Below are positions 1-8,031 of a DNA stretch of 64,000 bases, piece after piece. The translations under genes and the position numbers were made by a program. Numbering within the stretch: position 1 is the stretch's first letter; each line of letters starts with the position of its first letter. The notes beneath the pieces were generated by a model. It saw nothing but the letters and a program-made list of their open reading frames with translations. It did no database searches and was not told the origin of the DNA. The stretch comes from Oceanobacillus bengalensis (GTDB lineage Bacteria > Bacillota > Bacilli > Bacillales > Amphibacillaceae): the NCBI RefSeq assembly GCF_003628445.1, contig NZ_RBZO01000002.1, forward strand, positions 1 through 64,000, read 5' to 3'.

Positions 1-68
1 TTCTCACTCAATATAATCACTCCTGATGTTTCCCCCTAACATGTCATTAGGGTTATTTTCTATCAAAA

Positions 69-116
69 GTGGCTCAGTTTTCAATTGCTATGGTGGCTCA
101 CTTTTAAGTTACCATA
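69..116. repeat. Two tandem 24-bp repeats, probable IS21-type end remnant
   Basis: Two adjacent imperfect 24-bp units start GTGGCTCA at 69 and 93 and continue with a T-rich tract. Repeated short units at the termini are typical of IS21-family elements, which often carry this kind of GTGG-CA-TTTT sequence. No transposase gene is visible, so only an end would remain. The assignment is inferred from the pattern. Confidence 0.4.
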
Positions 117-909
117 TACACTTGGTTATGTCTTTTTAGGATTCATTATACTTGTCATCATAGGGTGGACACTATTTAATACCCCAAAAACAACAGGAGA
201 ATGGCTAGAAATGTTGTTTTTTCTATTCCCTCTTGGATTGGTTTTCGCCATTATTTTCAGCAGTCGTTCCCATTACAACAAAGTAAAGGATATTGACTTC
301 CCTAATTCAAAGCAGCGGTTGCTCGACTTGAATCATGTGGTGATTAAAAAGGATGTTGGGTTCACGCCAAGGTTACTGTTTTTTGAGAAAGATGGTAATT
401 TTATCGGTATAATGAAGCCGCTTGAAATTCCGTGGTGGATGTTTCCATTTCGCATTTTTAACGAGTCGCTACATGAACTTTTTCCGTTAACTTACGGATT
501 TATATCTCATGATGAAGAAACCCAATTCACATTCCGGAAAACAGGTTGGTTGAAGCAGGTGAAGCTAACGATTTTTGACAGGGAGAATCAGGATATTGGT
601 ACATACATACAGGAGGAACTGAAGGCTTTATTCCGTATTAAAGGCAAATTGTATAACGAAAAGGATGAGGAGGTTCTTTCTATTGAAGCATCCGGTTTTT
701 CTGGAGATTTTAGATGGAAGGATGAAGAAGGCAAACAGTGGGCTTACTTTTATAATGGTAAGTTTCCTCACGAATATAAAAATATATTCAGGGATACGCA
801 TAATGATATTGTCGAGTTGTCGGACACGCTTTCCAAACAGGATAAAGTTCGGCTATTGGCAGTGATTGGTTATTTGTTTATGGCACGAGTAAACAGTAAA
901 GCTCAATAA
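85..909 (+). CDS. Membrane-anchored hypothetical protein, probably 5'-truncated
   Basis: The product is about 274 aa. It has two hydrophobic segments near the N-terminus (about residues 10-28 and 43-58) followed by a soluble domain rich in beta-prone stretches. The only available start is a TTG inside the 24-bp repeat at 69-116, with no convincing ribosome site. The true N-terminus has therefore probably been replaced by the IS-like end. The soluble part loosely resembles tubby/LURP-one-like proteins in its strand pattern, but this was not established. No neighbour indicates a function. Confidence 0.55.
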   Translation: MLWWLTFKLPYTLGYVFLGFIILVIIGWTLFNTPKTTGEWLEMLFFLFPLGLVFAIIFSSRSHYNKVKDIDFPNSKQRLLDLNHVVIKKDVGFTPRLLFFEKDGNFIGIMKPLEIPWWMFPFRIFNESLHELFPLTYGFISHDEETQFTFRKTGWLKQVKLTIFDRENQDIGTYIQEELKALFRIKGKLYNEKDEEVLSIEASGFSGDFRWKDEEGKQWAYFYNGKFPHEYKNIFRDTHNDIVELSDTLSKQDKVRLLAVIGYLFMARVNSKAQ

Positions 910-1588
910 AAGTTATTTACCTTTCTTCGTTCTGCAAAAAAGTCGGTAGCTACTGTCAATATGGATAACGGGCAGGATTTTAAGATTTACTAGGTGAATG
1001 TAATGGATATAGTAAAAGTGCGTTTAATAAATCGCCCAATCTAAAATGAATAGAATATGTTTTCATCTCAGTATGCAGGTTATTTTTCTAATAGGCTCTT
1101 TTCGCATAATTTGTTGCTTTATTATAATTGACATTTTATATAAACTTCGAACTAACTTAATTTAGATTATCTTAAACAGGAGCAAATCTCGCCGTCCGGG
1201 ATCGCTCCGGGCGGATGCTTTCCACGGGCACGGCCTCAGCCCTCCTCGCGGAGAAAACGCCGCTGCGGGGTCTTCGGACACGTGCTATTCCCGTAGGAGT
1301 CACCGCCCTCCACTCACCCGGACTAGTAGTGGTACTATGCTCTTGACTATATGTATCGCAGGAGATAAAGGTTAGAAACTTAAACCTTCCGGGACGGTGT
1401 TTTCAGGACTATTCTGAATTAAAGAGATCAACAATTTACATCAACTATGAATTAAATTTACAATAGCTGAAAAAACAACAATCTTTTAGAAAACAGCCTA
1501 CTAATCAATCAGAAGGTTTCTTGAATAAAGTTTTTACTAATAATATAGTGGCTCTTGGTGGTAGAGTTTTTTTGGGGGAATAATTATT
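910..1588. repeat. Gene-free stretch holding MITE-like GC-rich repeat (copy A)
   Basis: A GC-rich core at about 1185-1325 sits in AT-rich DNA and is nearly identical to 62765-62910. Its flanks at about 1092-1180 and 1410-1502 are imperfect inverted repeats of each other: the left flank begins TAGGCTCTTTTCGC and the right flank ends GAAAACAGCCTA. This gives a non-autonomous element about 410 bp long without a coding region. Nothing else was recognised here. Confidence 0.7.
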
Positions 1589-2494
1589 ATTTCAATTTTA
1601 AAGGTAAAACAAAAGAAGATAGAGGTACTTAGGAAAGGTAACAAAGGGAAAACGATTATCATACTAACGGGGATGGGCTGTTCTTTTGACGAATGGCACA
1701 ACATTACAGAGACTTTAAGTGAAACAAATAGAGTGGTAATGTTTCACAGACCTGGACTTGGAGAAAGTGAAATTGGGAATGAGGTTCGCAATACGGAGGC
1801 TGTTGTTAAAGAATTACTCGATTTAATGTCAGTTCTCGAAATTACTGAGCCAATTATTTTGGTGGGTCATTCATATGGAGGGTTGTGTGCACAACATTTT
1901 GCTAAATGTTATCCTCAGAAGATTGCAGGAATTGTTTTAGTGGATTCAACCTCTGTGGATTTACAGGAATTAGACGAGTTGGATTTACCTGTATTAGATA
2001 GAGATGAGGCAGATGAAGTCTGGTTAGAGAAATGCACATTATATTCCTCGTTGGAACAGGAGCAATTAAGGGGAATAATACATCCTATTCTTTCAGAAAA
2101 GCTAAAATCAATTCCTAAAGAGGTTCAACAACGATTATTAGATTTTCAAACAAGACCTTCATTATACAAAGCGATGTACTCTGAAATTAGTAATTGGAAA
2201 CAAGATGCTAAGGTTATTAAGTCCCTAGAAACGACTCTCAATGTACCACTAATTGTTTTAGGAAGAGATAAAGCGTTTAGCATTAAAATAGGAATACAGG
2301 ATGGGCTACCAGAAAAAGAATCAAGAGCCTTTGAAGAAAAATGGCAAGAACTCATTACCAGACAGGGAAAGCTTTCTAATGATAGCAATATCTTACTTGT
2401 AAGAAGTTCAAGCCATTCCATACATATTGATAGACCAGACATTGTCATCCAATCAATTTCTGAGATTGCGAATAGGTTACTTAAAGTAAATTAA
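1589..2494 (+). CDS. Alpha/beta hydrolase, non-ATG start
   Basis: This is a serine hydrolase of the alpha/beta fold. The nucleophile elbow GHSYGG lies about 65 residues after the first ATG, a downstream Asp follows in the core, and a late His lies in SSSHSIHIDRP. The first in-frame ATG (1673) would drop the first core strand, because coding-like residues ending TIIILTG precede it. The frame is open back to 1565 without ATG, GTG or TTG. An ATT at 1589 lies 9 bases after GGGGGA and is the best start, giving about 301 aa. Either this is a rare ATT start or the normal start codon was lost. The substrate cannot be told. Confidence 0.75.
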   Translation: MSILKVKQKKIEVLRKGNKGKTIIILTGMGCSFDEWHNITETLSETNRVVMFHRPGLGESEIGNEVRNTEAVVKELLDLMSVLEITEPIILVGHSYGGLCAQHFAKCYPQKIAGIVLVDSTSVDLQELDELDLPVLDRDEADEVWLEKCTLYSSLEQEQLRGIIHPILSEKLKSIPKEVQQRLLDFQTRPSLYKAMYSEISNWKQDAKVIKSLETTLNVPLIVLGRDKAFSIKIGIQDGLPEKESRAFEEKWQELITRQGKLSNDSNILLVRSSSHSIHIDRPDIVIQSISEIANRLLKVN

Positions 2495-2565
2495 CTAGCT
2501 TTTGCCAGTTATTATCTTGGATTTCCAAAATAGGGCGCATTTGTTGAAAATCATAACTTTTTAAA

Positions 2566-3519
2566 TTACCATTCCACCGTAGAACTCGAGATTCGTTTTA
2601 TTCCCCGGATGGAAGCTACTTCTTCTACAAGTCGATGCATTGCCATATTCTTCTGCTTCGCCTCTATCATTATGTCAAAGTCTTGATTACGTTCTTTTGC
2701 CATTTTTAAAAAAGGAAGTACAAAATCGAATGAGGCAAAATCAGCGTGGGCACGATAGGCTTGATCCGACTTTGGTGAAGAAATATGTGCTTTGGGTATG
2801 TGATTCCTAACGTTCCAAGTGTTAAATATACGTGGTAAATAATGAGAGAGTTCTCCCTCCGTTTTATTAGCCATATGATGGTGGTAGTCGAGAATCATTG
2901 GAATGTTTTCCTCTTCACAAGCAACCAATGTTTCTTCCACATTATAGGTTTTGTCATCATTTTCGAGGGTCATTTTATTTTTAATTTCTGTTGGTAGATT
3001 CTTAAGATTTAAGTGGAATCTTCTTAAAGTCTTCTTTTTATCTCCATAGGCCCCACCAATATGAATATTAATAATTCCTGTTTCGAGGGCGTTCATTGCT
3101 TCAAGCATCTTATAGTGGTATTCCATATCTATCACTGCATTCATGGTCACATGCTCTTTAGGACTTGTAAAAAGTGTATATTGATTTGGATGAAAACTTG
3201 GTCTAATGTTGAACTGTTGTATTAATTGACCGAGCTCTTCCCACTCCTTTTTAAATGGAGTGGTGAAGTCCCATAGTACTTCTGGATGGGTCGCTAAGGG
3301 GACAAGCGAGCTTGAAAAACGATATAGTTTAATTTCATGTGCAATATTATAATGCAAAATTCTTTTCGTATGATGCAAATTTTGTGCGGTAATGGATTTA
3401 AGTTTGTCCAATCTCTCGTGTTTAGGAAGGGCCGTATACCGTTTAAATGTTAGCGTCTTGGAAGGACTAGCATCCCACAACCCTAATGCAGTAGCTACAT
3501 AACCGAAACGAATTTTCAT
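2566..3519 (-). CDS. uvsE: UV-damage endonuclease UvsE
   Basis: This 317-aa protein has the length and motifs of UvsE/UVDE. The enzyme is a metal-dependent TIM-barrel endonuclease that nicks DNA immediately 5' of UV photoproducts and starts an alternative excision repair pathway. Visible hallmarks are the N-terminal RFGYV, HPNQYT near residue 110, the HIGGAYGDK metal-site stretch near 153, and the LENDD and DYHHH motifs further on. The ribosome site AAGGGGA precedes the ATG. It stands alone between unrelated genes. Assignment to the family is firm. Confidence 0.93.
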   Translation of the reverse strand: MKIRFGYVATALGLWDASPSKTLTFKRYTALPKHERLDKLKSITAQNLHHTKRILHYNIAHEIKLYRFSSSLVPLATHPEVLWDFTTPFKKEWEELGQLIQQFNIRPSFHPNQYTLFTSPKEHVTMNAVIDMEYHYKMLEAMNALETGIINIHIGGAYGDKKKTLRRFHLNLKNLPTEIKNKMTLENDDKTYNVEETLVACEEENIPMILDYHHHMANKTEGELSHYLPRIFNTWNVRNHIPKAHISSPKSDQAYRAHADFASFDFVLPFLKMAKERNQDFDIMIEAKQKNMAMHRLVEEVASIRGIKRISSSTVEW

Positions 3520-3655
3520 TGTTGTCTCCCCTTATTTGTATGTAGTAAAGACAGTACGCTTATAGCAATACTATTATGATTTGTGATAACACGATTCATT
3601 ATTCCTAATCAATGGGGACAGCGAAATTATCTGAGTTTGCTTATAAAGGAAAAAC

Positions 3656-3692
3656 AACAAATTCCAACATTTTTCGACAAGTGACAGGCACC
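3656..3692 (+). repeat. Dispersed repeat, core CGACAAGTGACAGGCACC
   Basis: This is the first copy in the window of an intergenic repeat whose 18-base core ends in GTGACAGGCACC. About 20 further bases on the left are shared with the copy at 4765-4801. The two together bracket the Sel1 gene. Confidence 0.85.
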
Positions 3693-3696
3693 AAAA

Positions 3697-4701
3697 TTAC
3701 AGTTTGCTTAACCGCTCCCTTGCTTGCACATCCCCTTTAATCGCAGCCATCTGATACCAATGTTTTGCTTTTTTTATGCTAATTGTGGTACCAATGCCGT
3801 TTTCATAGCACATGCCAAGGTTAAATGCACCATAGACGTCTTGTCTGTCTGCAGCCATTTTATACCAATAAATGGCATCCGTACCGCGGCCTTCCTCCAC
3901 GGCTTCATGTCCAAGACGGTTAGCAGCAAAAACATCACCAGCGAGTGCAGATTGGGTGTACCAATATGTTGATTTTTCATGGCTTACTTCTGTGCCAATT
4001 CCATTTTCGTATAAATAGCCTACTGTGTACATGGATTCCATGACACCATTTTCAGCAGCAAGAGAAAATAATTCAAAGGCACGTTTGTTATCCTTTTCCA
4101 CGTATTCCCCGCGGAAATACATATCTGCATAATTGTTCATTGCATCTGGATGACCTTGTAATGCCGCTTCTTTATAGCATATAAATGTTTTCTCCCAATT
4201 TTTCTCTACAACAATGCCATCATAGTTATAATTACCAATCCAGTACATAGCATCTGCATTACCTGCATTTGCCGAAGTTTCATACCATATAAATGCGAGG
4301 TCATCTCGCCCAATAGCTTTATAGAATTTTCCGAGTTCAAGCTGGGCCTCCACATTACCTTGCATCGATTTTTTATATAACGTAACAGCTTCCTCTAACT
4401 CACCATCTTCTATATAAATTGTCGCAAGTTCGTCTGATGGATTGACTATTTCCTGTAAAACTAACAATATATCGTGCATGAATATGTCTTGGAAGTCTTT
4501 ATTATATTGAGGTAGAGCGCGGATTTGTTCATAAAGGATGTAGATATCATCTGAAAGAGTACTGTCTGATAGATGGCATGCTTCAAAAACCTCAGAAATC
4601 ACTTTGGTTTTATCATCACTATTTTCAATCGAATCTAGTAGTTTTGCTGCTTTTTGGAACTTTAGTTCTATAAGTTCTTTTTGTAAGGCTTGTATATCCA
4701 T
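3697..4701 (-). CDS. Sel1-like repeat protein
   Basis: This 334-aa protein has a helical N-terminal region of about 115 residues. It then carries six or more Sel1-type repeats (about 36 residues each, pattern A-x-x-G-x-x-A-x-x-x-L-G-x-x-Y-x-x-G), for example AMYWIGNYNYDG and SMYTVGYLYENG. Sel1 solenoids are protein-binding scaffolds, and no enzymatic domain is visible. The start is supported by AAAGGG before the ATG. The gene lies between two direct copies of the 18-base dispersed repeat, so it may have moved as a unit. The binding partner is unknown. Confidence 0.85.
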   Translation of the reverse strand: MDIQALQKELIELKFQKAAKLLDSIENSDDKTKVISEVFEACHLSDSTLSDDIYILYEQIRALPQYNKDFQDIFMHDILLVLQEIVNPSDELATIYIEDGELEEAVTLYKKSMQGNVEAQLELGKFYKAIGRDDLAFIWYETSANAGNADAMYWIGNYNYDGIVVEKNWEKTFICYKEAALQGHPDAMNNYADMYFRGEYVEKDNKRAFELFSLAAENGVMESMYTVGYLYENGIGTEVSHEKSTYWYTQSALAGDVFAANRLGHEAVEEGRGTDAIYWYKMAADRQDVYGAFNLGMCYENGIGTTISIKKAKHWYQMAAIKGDVQARERLSKL

Positions 4702-4764
4702 TAAGACACCCTTTCTTCAGATTGATTTCTTACCTCATATCATATCATTTCCATTTTCTTAATC

Positions 4765-4801
4765 AACAAATTCTAACAATTTTCGACAAGTGACAGGCAC
4801 C
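4765..4801 (+). repeat. Dispersed repeat copy, upstream of Sel1 gene
   Basis: The core at 4784-4801 is identical to the core at 3675-3692, and most of the preceding 20 bases match too. The orientation is the same. Confidence 0.85.
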
Positions 4802-4863
4802 CCATTGACGTGTCGGGTTAAAATTGTTATGATTTTTCTATTGTTTAAAAATAGAATAGCTAT

Positions 4864-4935
4864 ACCTTGTATAAGTCCTGAGAATATGGCTTGGACGTTT
4901 CTACCAGCTACCTTAAATAGCTGTCTACAAGGGGT
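4864..4935 (+). ncRNA. Purine riboswitch aptamer, guanine/hypoxanthine type
   Basis: The aptamer shows the conserved order: P1 strand CCTTGTA, TATAAG, AATATGG, GTTTCTACC, a third stem-loop with CCTTAAA, then GTCTACAAGG closing P1. The specificity position in the J3/1 joining segment (GTCTAC) is C, as in the xpt guanine aptamer. Adenine-binding members have U there. It lies upstream of a PbuG-type permease, which fits guanine or hypoxanthine control. Confidence 0.9.
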
Positions 4936-4972
4936 GGGAAATAGATGATATTTTTTATTCCTTTCGTAGATG

Positions 4973-5008
4973 AAACTTTGGCCGTCGCTTGTTGCCAAAG
5001 TTTTTTTT
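4973..5008 (+). terminator. Riboswitch expression-platform terminator
   Basis: A 10-bp stem, AAACTTTGGC paired with GCCAAAGTTT, is followed by a T run. It sits about 40 bases after the aptamer, as expected for ligand-dependent premature termination before the permease gene. Confidence 0.85.
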
Positions 5009-5070
5009 GTCTAGTGCAAGCGGACCAGCGACTAGCGAGACGAAGCGGGCGCCGCGAGCTCTTCGTTATA
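5009..5070. repeat. GC-rich repeat fragment between riboswitch and gene
   Basis: A short GC-rich block begins GTCTAGTGCAAGCGG. It is compositionally unlike its surroundings and looks like a fragment of the tctag-type intergenic repeats seen again at 10540-10700. It lengthens the leader between the terminator and the permease start. Confidence 0.4.
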
Positions 5071-5101
5071 CAGAGTTTAGTAGAATAGGAGATATAACAT
5101 C

Positions 5102-6397
5102 ATGAAGAATTTTTTCCAATTTACGGAACGGAATACGTCCTTTAAACAGGAAACACTAGCGGGAATCACAACCTTCCTTTCTGTAGCTTATATATTAGTC
5201 GTAAACCCGCTTATCCTTAGTCAAGCTGGGATGGATAGGGGGGCAGTATTTACTGCAACCGCACTGACTGCGATCGTTGGTACAGTCCTTATTGGGCTTC
5301 TTGCTAACTATCCAATCGCTATCGCACCAAGTATGGGGCTTAATTCCTTCTTCACCTTTTCTGTTTGTATCGGGATGGGAATAGAGTGGCAAGTAGCATT
5401 AACAGGTGTGTTTATTGCAGGCGTTATTTTTATGATTCTAAGCTTGATGAAGATCCGTGAAAAGATAATTAATGCGATTCCAGAGGCATTAAAACATGCT
5501 ATTGCTGCTGGAATAGGGTTCTTCATTGCATTTATTGGTTTAAAAAATGCGGGAATTGTTGTAGGAAACCCAGATACATTTGTAACGATTGGAGAATTAA
5601 CATCACCTAAAGTTGCATTAGCTGTTATTGGGCTTATCATTACAATCTTTATGATGGTACGTGGTATAAATGGAGCGATTTTTTACGGCATGGTAATTAT
5701 GACGATTATTGGAATGATTGTCGGGTTAATTAGCATCCCATCATCCATTATCGGTACGATACCAAGTCTTGAACCGACGTTTGGTGTTGTGTTTATGAAT
5801 TTACAAGATATTTTTACCCCTGAGGTTTTAGCCGTTATCTTCACGTTTTTATTTGTAGCTTTCTTTGATACGGCCGGTGCATTAATTGCGCTTACGAGCC
5901 AAGCAGGAATTATGAAAAATAATGAAATTCCAAAAATTGGACGAGCATTACTAGCTGACTCTTCTGCTGGTGCAATCGGTGCGGTGCTCGGAACATCCAC
6001 ACCTGCAACAAGTGTTGAATCCTCAGCAGGAATTGCAGTTGGGGGAAGAACAGGATTTACGTCAGTCATTATTGCATTATGTTTTGCGATTGCTTTGTTC
6101 TTTTCACCAATTCTTTCTGTTATTACAACAGAAGTAACAGCACCAGCGCTAATTATCGTAGGGGCATTAATGGCGATGGATATAAAAAACATTGACTGGA
6201 GTAAAATCGAAATTGTTATTCCAGCATTTTTAACAATTATTATGATGCCACTTACCTCAAGTGTCGCAATGGGACTAGCATTCGGCTTCATTCTTTATCC
6301 ATTCGTTCTAATTGCACAAAAACGGTATAAAGAAATACATCCAATTATGTACGCCCTTTGCTTATTATTTATTTTGTATTTTATTTTTATCGCATAG
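5102..6397 (+). CDS. pbuG: Guanine/hypoxanthine permease, NCS2 AzgA/PbuG type
   Basis: This 431-aa polytopic transporter starts with the typical FFQFTERNTSFKQE segment and carries the family motif IAPSMGLNSFF plus about a dozen membrane spans. The length matches B. subtilis PbuG (about 440 aa). It takes up hypoxanthine and guanine by proton symport. The start follows TAGGAG. Control by the C-type purine riboswitch at 4864 agrees with the substrate: high purine should terminate transcription at 4973-5008. Discrimination from the paralogue PbuO rests mainly on general resemblance. Confidence 0.88.
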   Translation: MKNFFQFTERNTSFKQETLAGITTFLSVAYILVVNPLILSQAGMDRGAVFTATALTAIVGTVLIGLLANYPIAIAPSMGLNSFFTFSVCIGMGIEWQVALTGVFIAGVIFMILSLMKIREKIINAIPEALKHAIAAGIGFFIAFIGLKNAGIVVGNPDTFVTIGELTSPKVALAVIGLIITIFMMVRGINGAIFYGMVIMTIIGMIVGLISIPSSIIGTIPSLEPTFGVVFMNLQDIFTPEVLAVIFTFLFVAFFDTAGALIALTSQAGIMKNNEIPKIGRALLADSSAGAIGAVLGTSTPATSVESSAGIAVGGRTGFTSVIIALCFAIALFFSPILSVITTEVTAPALIIVGALMAMDIKNIDWSKIEIVIPAFLTIIMMPLTSSVAMGLAFGFILYPFVLIAQKRYKEIHPIMYALCLLFILYFIFIA

Positions 6398-6498
6398 ATG
6401 AACAGTATTGAGATATCAAATGTAATGAAACGTTCTTCATTCTTATTAATCTGTTATGGTAAACTATTAGTAAAAGCTGATATATAGGAGAGGCATTA

Positions 6499-7407
6499 AT
6501 GAATACACAAAACGATGGTATTTTATTAAAAAGTGGAACGAATGAACTTGAAGTCATTCTGTTTAGGATTGGCGATGGGAGTTTTGCGATAAATGTTTTA
6601 AAGGTACGAGAAATTGTTACACCATTACCAATTACAAAAATCCCTAATTCCCATCATTATGTGGAAGGGGTTATCTATCTACGTGGGGAAGTAATCCCAG
6701 TTGTTAATGTAGCAAATGTAATCAATGTTCGGCAGTCCGAACAACCTGAACAAGATAAATTCATTATTGCAGAATTAAATGATGTAAAAATCGCATTCCG
6801 TGTGCATGAAGTGAATCGAATTTATCGCATTTCATGGGAGCAAATCGAAAAACCAAATGAATTATCAGCAGGGAAACAGCCATATGCAACAGGAATTATT
6901 AAACTAGAAAATATGATGTCTATTTTACTAGATATGGAGAAAGTAGTTGTTGAAATTAATCCTGAACTTGGTGGAAGCGTAGATAGCATTAAAACATTAG
7001 GGCGTCGCGAGCGCTCTTCAAAAAAAATTGTTGCAGCAGAAGATTCAGCTGTGTTACGCGCATTACTAAAAGACACATTAAGTGAAGCGGGTTATGATAA
7101 TGTAACATTTTTCCAAAATGGAAGAGAAGCTTGGGAATACCTAGAAACGATAGCTGCAGAAGATTCAGGACCGAATGATCGTGTCCATTTACTTTTAACG
7201 GATATTGAAATGCCACAAATGGATGGGCATCATTTAACGTATCGTGTCAAACAACATGCGCAATTAAAGGATATCCCTGTTGTTATTTTCTCATCAATTA
7301 TCACGGAAGACCTGTATCATAAGGGAGAAAATGTTGGGGCAAGTGCCCAAGTTAGTAAACCGAAACTCGTTAATCTTGTGCGTGAAATAGATAAATATAT
7401 TTTATGA
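6499..7407 (+). CDS. cheV: Chemotaxis coupling protein CheV
   Basis: The 302-aa length is that of B. subtilis CheV. Residues 1-155 form a CheW-like domain that links receptors to CheA (VEGVIYLRGEVIPVVNV). Residues 175-300 form a receiver domain with acidic pocket AAED and phospho-acceptor Asp235 in TDIEMPQMDG. Phosphorylation of CheV is part of the adaptation system in Bacillus. The gene is monocistronic here, with TAGGAGAGG before the ATG and a terminator immediately after it. The chemotaxis genes that would work with it (cheX, cheA, cheW) lie 44 kb downstream. Confidence 0.95.
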   Translation: MNTQNDGILLKSGTNELEVILFRIGDGSFAINVLKVREIVTPLPITKIPNSHHYVEGVIYLRGEVIPVVNVANVINVRQSEQPEQDKFIIAELNDVKIAFRVHEVNRIYRISWEQIEKPNELSAGKQPYATGIIKLENMMSILLDMEKVVVEINPELGGSVDSIKTLGRRERSSKKIVAAEDSAVLRALLKDTLSEAGYDNVTFFQNGREAWEYLETIAAEDSGPNDRVHLLLTDIEMPQMDGHHLTYRVKQHAQLKDIPVVIFSSIITEDLYHKGENVGASAQVSKPKLVNLVREIDKYIL

Positions 7408-7437
7408 TGGAAGGGCGTGATTGCTCTTCCATTTTTT
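7407..7437 (+). terminator. Terminator after cheV
   Basis: A 10-bp hairpin, ATGGAAGGGC with GCTCTTCCAT (one G-U pair), is followed by six T residues. It overlaps the last base of the cheV stop codon. Confidence 0.85.
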
Positions 7438-7439
7438 AG

Positions 7440-7650
7440 TTGGAAAAAAGTTAACATCCTAAAACCCGTCTGCTGTACTGGAGTCCCCCCTCAGATAAAG
7501 CTATTTAATGATCAGGTATTCTACCGGAGCGAATGGTAGCTCCGAACATTAATAAGCGTAAGAGTGAACTAAACTATTCTAAATTAAATAAGTAAACAAT
7601 TTACGTCAACTACAAAGAATAAAAAGCAACAAACATTACGAAAACAGCCA
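7440..7650. repeat. Degenerate copy C of the MITE-like repeat
   Basis: The right half (about 7570-7650) matches the right flank of copy A at 1410-1500, including CAATTTACGTCAACTA and GAAAACAGCC. The GC-rich core is replaced by an unrelated short palindromic stretch around TACCGGAGCGAATGGTAGCTCCG. It appears to be a decayed relative. Confidence 0.5.
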
Positions 7651-7762
7651 AGAAATAAGAAAAAATTACTATTCATAAAAGGAATGGCTTCTCATCACAA
7701 GCTGTCCCTGTTTCTTTACAATTATAAATAGGAAAATAGCGGCAATGAAATGGGGGAGTCTA

Positions 7763-7936
7763 ATGGAACATTTAAGCGATCAACTACTTATAGAAGCTTA
7801 CTTGAAAGCACGAGAATATCATTTAGAAGGGGATTTTGTAGCATTATTAATTACAGAATTAGATAGGAGGGGAATTTCCCCTTCATCAGATCAATTTGAA
7901 CGCAATTGCAATCATTTGACCCTGAATCACGAGTAG
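7763..7936 (+). CDS. sda: Sporulation checkpoint inhibitor Sda
   Basis: The 57-aa protein begins MEHLSDQLLIEAYLKA and continues with DFVALLITELDRR. It matches B. subtilis Sda (46 aa, helical hairpin) along its functional length and adds a short C-terminal tail. Sda binds the sporulation sensor kinases and blocks entry into sporulation when DNA replication is disturbed. The ATG at 7763 follows GGGGGAG and is preferred over an in-frame ATG at 7745. No DnaA boxes were recognised upstream, so the usual replication-linked control could not be confirmed. It shows that the host is a spore-former. Confidence 0.88.
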   Translation: MEHLSDQLLIEAYLKAREYHLEGDFVALLITELDRRGISPSSDQFERNCNHLTLNHE

Positions 7937-8031
7937 ATTTTTCCATTTAAGTCTAGTCCCTTTATCCTCTAGAGTATGGTAATCTAGAAATGTGTCGAAA
8001 TTGTGTTGTTTTATGGGAGAGGGAGTCGACT

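Noticed and set aside
4759-4998. 79-codon frame on the minus strand before the purine permease gene
   Set aside because: It lies antisense to the riboswitch aptamer and terminator, lacks a ribosome site and has no protein-like features.
6440-6498. SigD promoter before cheV
   Set aside because: GCTGATAT is present, but the only TAAA upstream is spaced by 12 rather than 15 bases.
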